A DNA stretch of 64,000 nt from Lachnospiraceae bacterium (lineage in GTDB: Bacteria; Bacillota; Clostridia; Lachnospirales; Lachnospiraceae). The notes beneath the pieces are model-generated. The model ran no database searches, was not told where the DNA came from, and saw only the letters and a program-made list of their open reading frames with translations. Shown piece after piece: positions 61,542 to 64,000 of the stretch. The DNA is taken from the NCBI GenBank assembly GCA_015057025.1, contig SVFD01000004.1, forward strand, positions 1 to 64,000, written 5' to 3'. The position numbers were made by a program, and so were the translations under genes. How positions within the stretch are numbered: the stretch's first letter is position 1; the number at the start of each line of letters is the position of its first letter.

Positions 61542-62912
61542 TCATGACAAAATACTGTCAATCGCATCCGTTACGGAAGATACGTAAATCAAATTCACTC
61601 CTTTTACATCCTGTAAGCTGTCTTTGCAACTTGCAGGCACAATACAGGTCTTAAAACCAAGTTTCTTTGCCTCACTGACTCTGGTCTGCATTTGACTTAC
61701 AGCTCTTACCTCTCCCGACAAACCAACCTCTCCAAATGCCATCACATCTTCTCCGATAGCCCGATTACGGAAGCTGGATACCAAGGCCAATACGATACCC
61801 AAATCTATGGCCGGTTCTGTAATACGCATACCTCCTGCAATATTCACATATGCATCACAGTCACCCATGGACATCCCCAGCCTCTTCTCCAATACCGCCA
61901 TTAAAAGATTTAATCTGTTTAAGTCCGTACCGATTGCCTGACGACGCGGAATGCCGAAATTCGTACGGCATACCAGTGCCTGTATTTCTATAAGAATCGG
62001 TCTGGTGCCTTCCACGGAACAGGTGACAATGCAACCGTTCTCCCCTTCAGGTCTGCCGCTTAGCATAAACTCCGAGGGATTCTCTACTTCTACCAATCCC
62101 TGCTCTCTCATTTCAAACACACCGATTTCATTGGTAGAACCGAAACGATTCTTTACACCTCTTAAAATGCGGTAAGATGCATGCCTGTCACCCTCGAAAT
62201 AAAGTACGGTATCCACCATATGCTCTAATACCCTGGGACCGGCCACAGTGCCTTCCTTGGTTACATGACCTACAATAAAAACAGAAATCTCAAGACCTTT
62301 GGCAATCTGCATAAGAACTGATGTAGCTTCCCTTACCTGAGAAACGCTCCCCGGTGCAGAACCTACATCCTCAGAATACATGGTCTGGATAGAGTCAATA
62401 ATCACCACTTCCGGTTTTACTTTCTTTAATACTTCTTCAATGATATCCAGATTGGTCTCACACAGCAATTGAACCTCATCCGTAAACTCTCCGATACGTT
62501 CTGCACGCAGTTTAATCTGCTTTAAGGATTCCTCCCCGGAAATATAAAGAACCGAATGTCCGGCACTTCCTAAGAATCTGCATGTCTGTAAAAGAATGGT
62601 TGATTTGCCGATACCGGGATCACCGCCTACCAAGGTAAGAGACCCCGGTACAATGCCGCCTCCAAGCACACGATCCAACTCCTTCATGCCGGTAGCAATT
62701 CTTTCTTCTTTAGCTGTAGATATTTCAGGCATTTTGCTTAAAACGGCTTCTTTACGTTCCGATGCCCTCATACTTCCCTTACTGCTCACTGTAATTTTCT
62801 CTTCCGACATGGTATTCCATTGTCTGCAACCGGGACACTGCCCCATCCATTTTGCAGACTCATAACCGCACTCTTTACAGTAAAAAACTGATTTTTCCTT
62901 ACCTTTTGCCAT
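61542..62912 (-). CDS. radA: DNA repair protein RadA
   Basis: RecA-like ATPase/helicase that acts on recombination branches. The 456-residue protein has a four-Cys zinc motif (CKECGYESAKWMGQCPGC), Walker A GGDPGIGKST, Walker B VVIIDSIQTM, the RadA-specific KNRFGSTNE motif and a C-terminal Lon-like domain (about 280-456) with VGLSGEVRAVSQ. GGAGTG precedes the ATG. Full length. Confidence 0.96.
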   Translation of the reverse strand: MAKGKEKSVFYCKECGYESAKWMGQCPGCRQWNTMSEEKITVSSKGSMRASERKEAVLSKMPEISTAKEERIATGMKELDRVLGGGIVPGSLTLVGGDPGIGKSTILLQTCRFLGSAGHSVLYISGEESLKQIKLRAERIGEFTDEVQLLCETNLDIIEEVLKKVKPEVVIIDSIQTMYSEDVGSAPGSVSQVREATSVLMQIAKGLEISVFIVGHVTKEGTVAGPRVLEHMVDTVLYFEGDRHASYRILRGVKNRFGSTNEIGVFEMREQGLVEVENPSEFMLSGRPEGENGCIVTCSVEGTRPILIEIQALVCRTNFGIPRRQAIGTDLNRLNLLMAVLEKRLGMSMGDCDAYVNIAGGMRITEPAIDLGIVLALVSSFRNRAIGEDVMAFGEVGLSGEVRAVSQMQTRVSEAKKLGFKTCIVPASCKDSLQDVKGVNLIYVSSVTDAIDSILS

Positions 62913-62975
62913 TTATACACTCCATACAATGTACGCTACATCAAATGTACATTCCCATTAAATCATCTTTTATTG

Positions 62976-63007
62976 AAAAAACAACATGCCAATCCGGCAT
63001 GCTGTTT
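62976..63007 (-). terminator. Terminator of the 136-aa unknown gene
   Basis: AACAGCATGCC pairs with GGCATGTTGTT with one G-U pair and is followed by six T. It separates this gene from radA on the minus strand. Confidence 0.85.
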
Positions 63008-63026
63008 CTCTTATGTTTAATCTTTA

Positions 63027-63437
63027 TTATTTTTTAATCTGCACCTTTAACTCGGATGCATCTGCCAGTTCTACACTGATATTCATTTTACCGCTGATAT
63101 TACTCTTAAGCACACCCATGTTCTCATCGCCGATCCAAACTTCATATTCCGTATTTTCAGCCAAACCGATGGTAAGCTGTGCATCATTATCGCCGTCCAC
63201 GATAAATGAAACACCATCTTCCTTTTCATCAAAATGAGTAACACTGGTTCCGGGAACAGATTCATATAAAAACATACCATTCTTCTCTAACTTTGTCATT
63301 GTCTGGAATGTTTTTACCTTGTAAAGGTCTCCGTCATGAGGAAAATCCTCTACCTTTGCTTTGTCTGCCAAAGTATGGTTTCCAAAACTGATTGTTCCGT
63401 CCGCTTCTTCACGGAGTAATTCTTCCACTACAGCCAT
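63027..63437 (-). CDS. Small conserved hypothetical protein, 136 aa
   Basis: The ATG at 63437 (MAVVEELLREE) follows GGGAGG; an upstream in-frame start adds eight residues without a site. The protein is acidic and likely beta-rich, starting with a short helix and a TISFGNHTL strand and ending SELKVQIKK; it has no signal peptide, membrane helix or cysteine. I recall similar Lachnospiraceae proteins labelled endosialidase, without evidence I can give, so treat this as unknown. Its leader carries a hairpin (63474-63500), and it sits 145 bp after clpC. Confidence 0.7.
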   Translation of the reverse strand: MAVVEELLREEADGTISFGNHTLADKAKVEDFPHDGDLYKVKTFQTMTKLEKNGMFLYESVPGTSVTHFDEKEDGVSFIVDGDNDAQLTIGLAENTEYEVWIGDENMGVLKSNISGKMNISVELADASELKVQIKK

Positions 63438-63473
63438 TTGTGTATCCTCCCAATTTATCATAAATGCCCGTCG

Positions 63474-63500
63474 GGAAATAAGTATTACTTCCTTATTTCC
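63474..63500 (-). promoter_or_regulatory. 5' leader hairpin and -10 of the 136-aa gene
   Basis: GGAAATAAG pairs perfectly with CTTATTTCC around nine bases in the leader. A TATACT -10 lies just upstream (about 63509-63516); no good -35 is seen. Confidence 0.45.
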
Positions 63501-63606
63501 ACTCTTTTAGTATACTAAATTTTTCATCTTTTTTCTACTGTTTCAGACAAGTTTCATAAAATAATTTTCATTCATCGTATCTTACATGTTCACACATTAA
63601 AATATA

Positions 63607-64000
63607 TTACTTCTTCTGAAAGGTTACCTTTTTATTTTTAATACCTGCAAGCACCTTATCACCTGCCTGAATTCGTCCGCTTAAAAGTTCTTCAGCCAAA
63701 GCATCTTCAATCACAGACTGCACAGCACGTTTCAACGGGCGGGCGCCCATCTTGGCATTGCTGTATTCCTTAACCAAATGCTCTTTTAAGGCAGAAGATA
63801 CCGTGAGTGTAATGTCCATCTGCTCTTTACATCTTGCACTAAGCTTTGAAGTTAATAACTGAATGATTTCCTTCATATTATCGTTATTTAACTGATGGAA
63901 TACGATAATATCATCAATACGATTAATAAACTCCGGTTTGAAGATACGTTTTACTTCCTCCATTACACCGTCCTTCATCTTTTCGTAATTCTGTTTTTCA
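63607..64000 (-). CDS. clpC: ATP-dependent Clp protease ATPase ClpC, C-terminal fragment
   Basis: The frame enters from the right edge (reading EKQNYEKMKDGVM) and ends at 63607; about 130 residues are visible. RIFKPEFINRIDDIIVF is the conserved end of the second AAA+ domain, followed by the small D2 domain with GARPLKRAVQSVIEDALAEELL. ClpC unfolds substrates for ClpP. ClpC and ClpB look alike here, but the short C-terminus fits ClpC. Its promoter and N-terminus are outside the window. Confidence 0.88.
   Translation of the reverse strand, partial: EKQNYEKMKDGVMEEVKRIFKPEFINRIDDIIVFHQLNNDNMKEIIQLLTSKLSARCKEQMDITLTVSSALKEHLVKEYSNAKMGARPLKRAVQSVIEDALAEELLSGRIQAGDKVLAGIKNKKVTFQKK

Overview
The window looks like a chromosomal segment of a low-GC Clostridia bacterium, most likely a member of the Lachnospiraceae. 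The basis is a sporulation-type sigma factor (SigH) in the cysE-cysS-mrnC-rlmB-sigH order, meso-diaminopimelate dehydrogenase, a single-chain clade II PurL, a class B sortase, a T-box leader and consensus Firmicute promoters. About four fifths of the genes lie on the minus strand. No prophage, insertion sequence, CRISPR array or rRNA operon was seen, so this is mostly core genome.

Layout. 1-5061: an aromatic amino acid operon read leftwards (aroF-tyrA-aroB-aroA, a small unknown gene, a partial cyclase). It is preceded by a Phe/Tyr-rich leader peptide and mutually exclusive hairpins, which is a classical translation-coupled attenuator. 5.1-8.0 kb: a lone EIIC-type membrane protein and a GT39-like membrane protein. 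8.1-8.7 kb: a cold shock gene and a 218-bp long imperfect palindrome. 8.7-13.5 kb: dapA, dapB, a eukaryote-type hisA, a tandem-OB single-strand DNA binding protein and ilvE. 13.6-19.8 kb: a diguanylate cyclase, the yigZ-thyA-folA group and a class A penicillin-binding protein. 19.8-27.1 kb: a surface operon encoding an SH3 protein, a class B sortase and a 1,904-residue Cna-B repeat adhesin. 27.1-29.5 kb: a GH26 glycosidase, a zinc-ribbon membrane protein and tRNA-Thr. 29.5-35 kb: ddh-sigH-rlmB-mrnC-cysS-cysE (written in map order) behind a cysteine T-box. 35-41.8 kb: a GNAT enzyme, ispF, tcdA, cysK, mnmA and a DUF6320/acyltransferase pair. 41.8-42.3 kb: tRNA-Val and tRNA-Met followed by rearranged tRNA debris. 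42.3-47.1 kb: argS, queH and an EAL protein. 47.2-51.9 kb: a MoxR-DUF58-transglutaminase operon on the plus strand. 52-64 kb: purL, a NYN/double-LOTUS protein, a TetR regulator with a small partner, a hybrid histidine kinase, tRNA-Trp, radA, a small unknown protein and the C-terminal end of clpC.

The genes combine into amino acid supply (aromatic, lysine/DAP, branched-chain, cysteine), translation and tRNA maturation, cell-wall growth and surface display, and c-di-GMP and phosphorelay signalling. The strongest undescribed signal is the aro attenuator at 4857-5061, which carries a leader peptide not previously marked as a gene. Secondary signals are the long palindrome at 8505-8722, the palindrome-embedded dapA promoter, the tRNA-Met 3'-end duplication at 41902-42078, and the sortase/adhesin operon.
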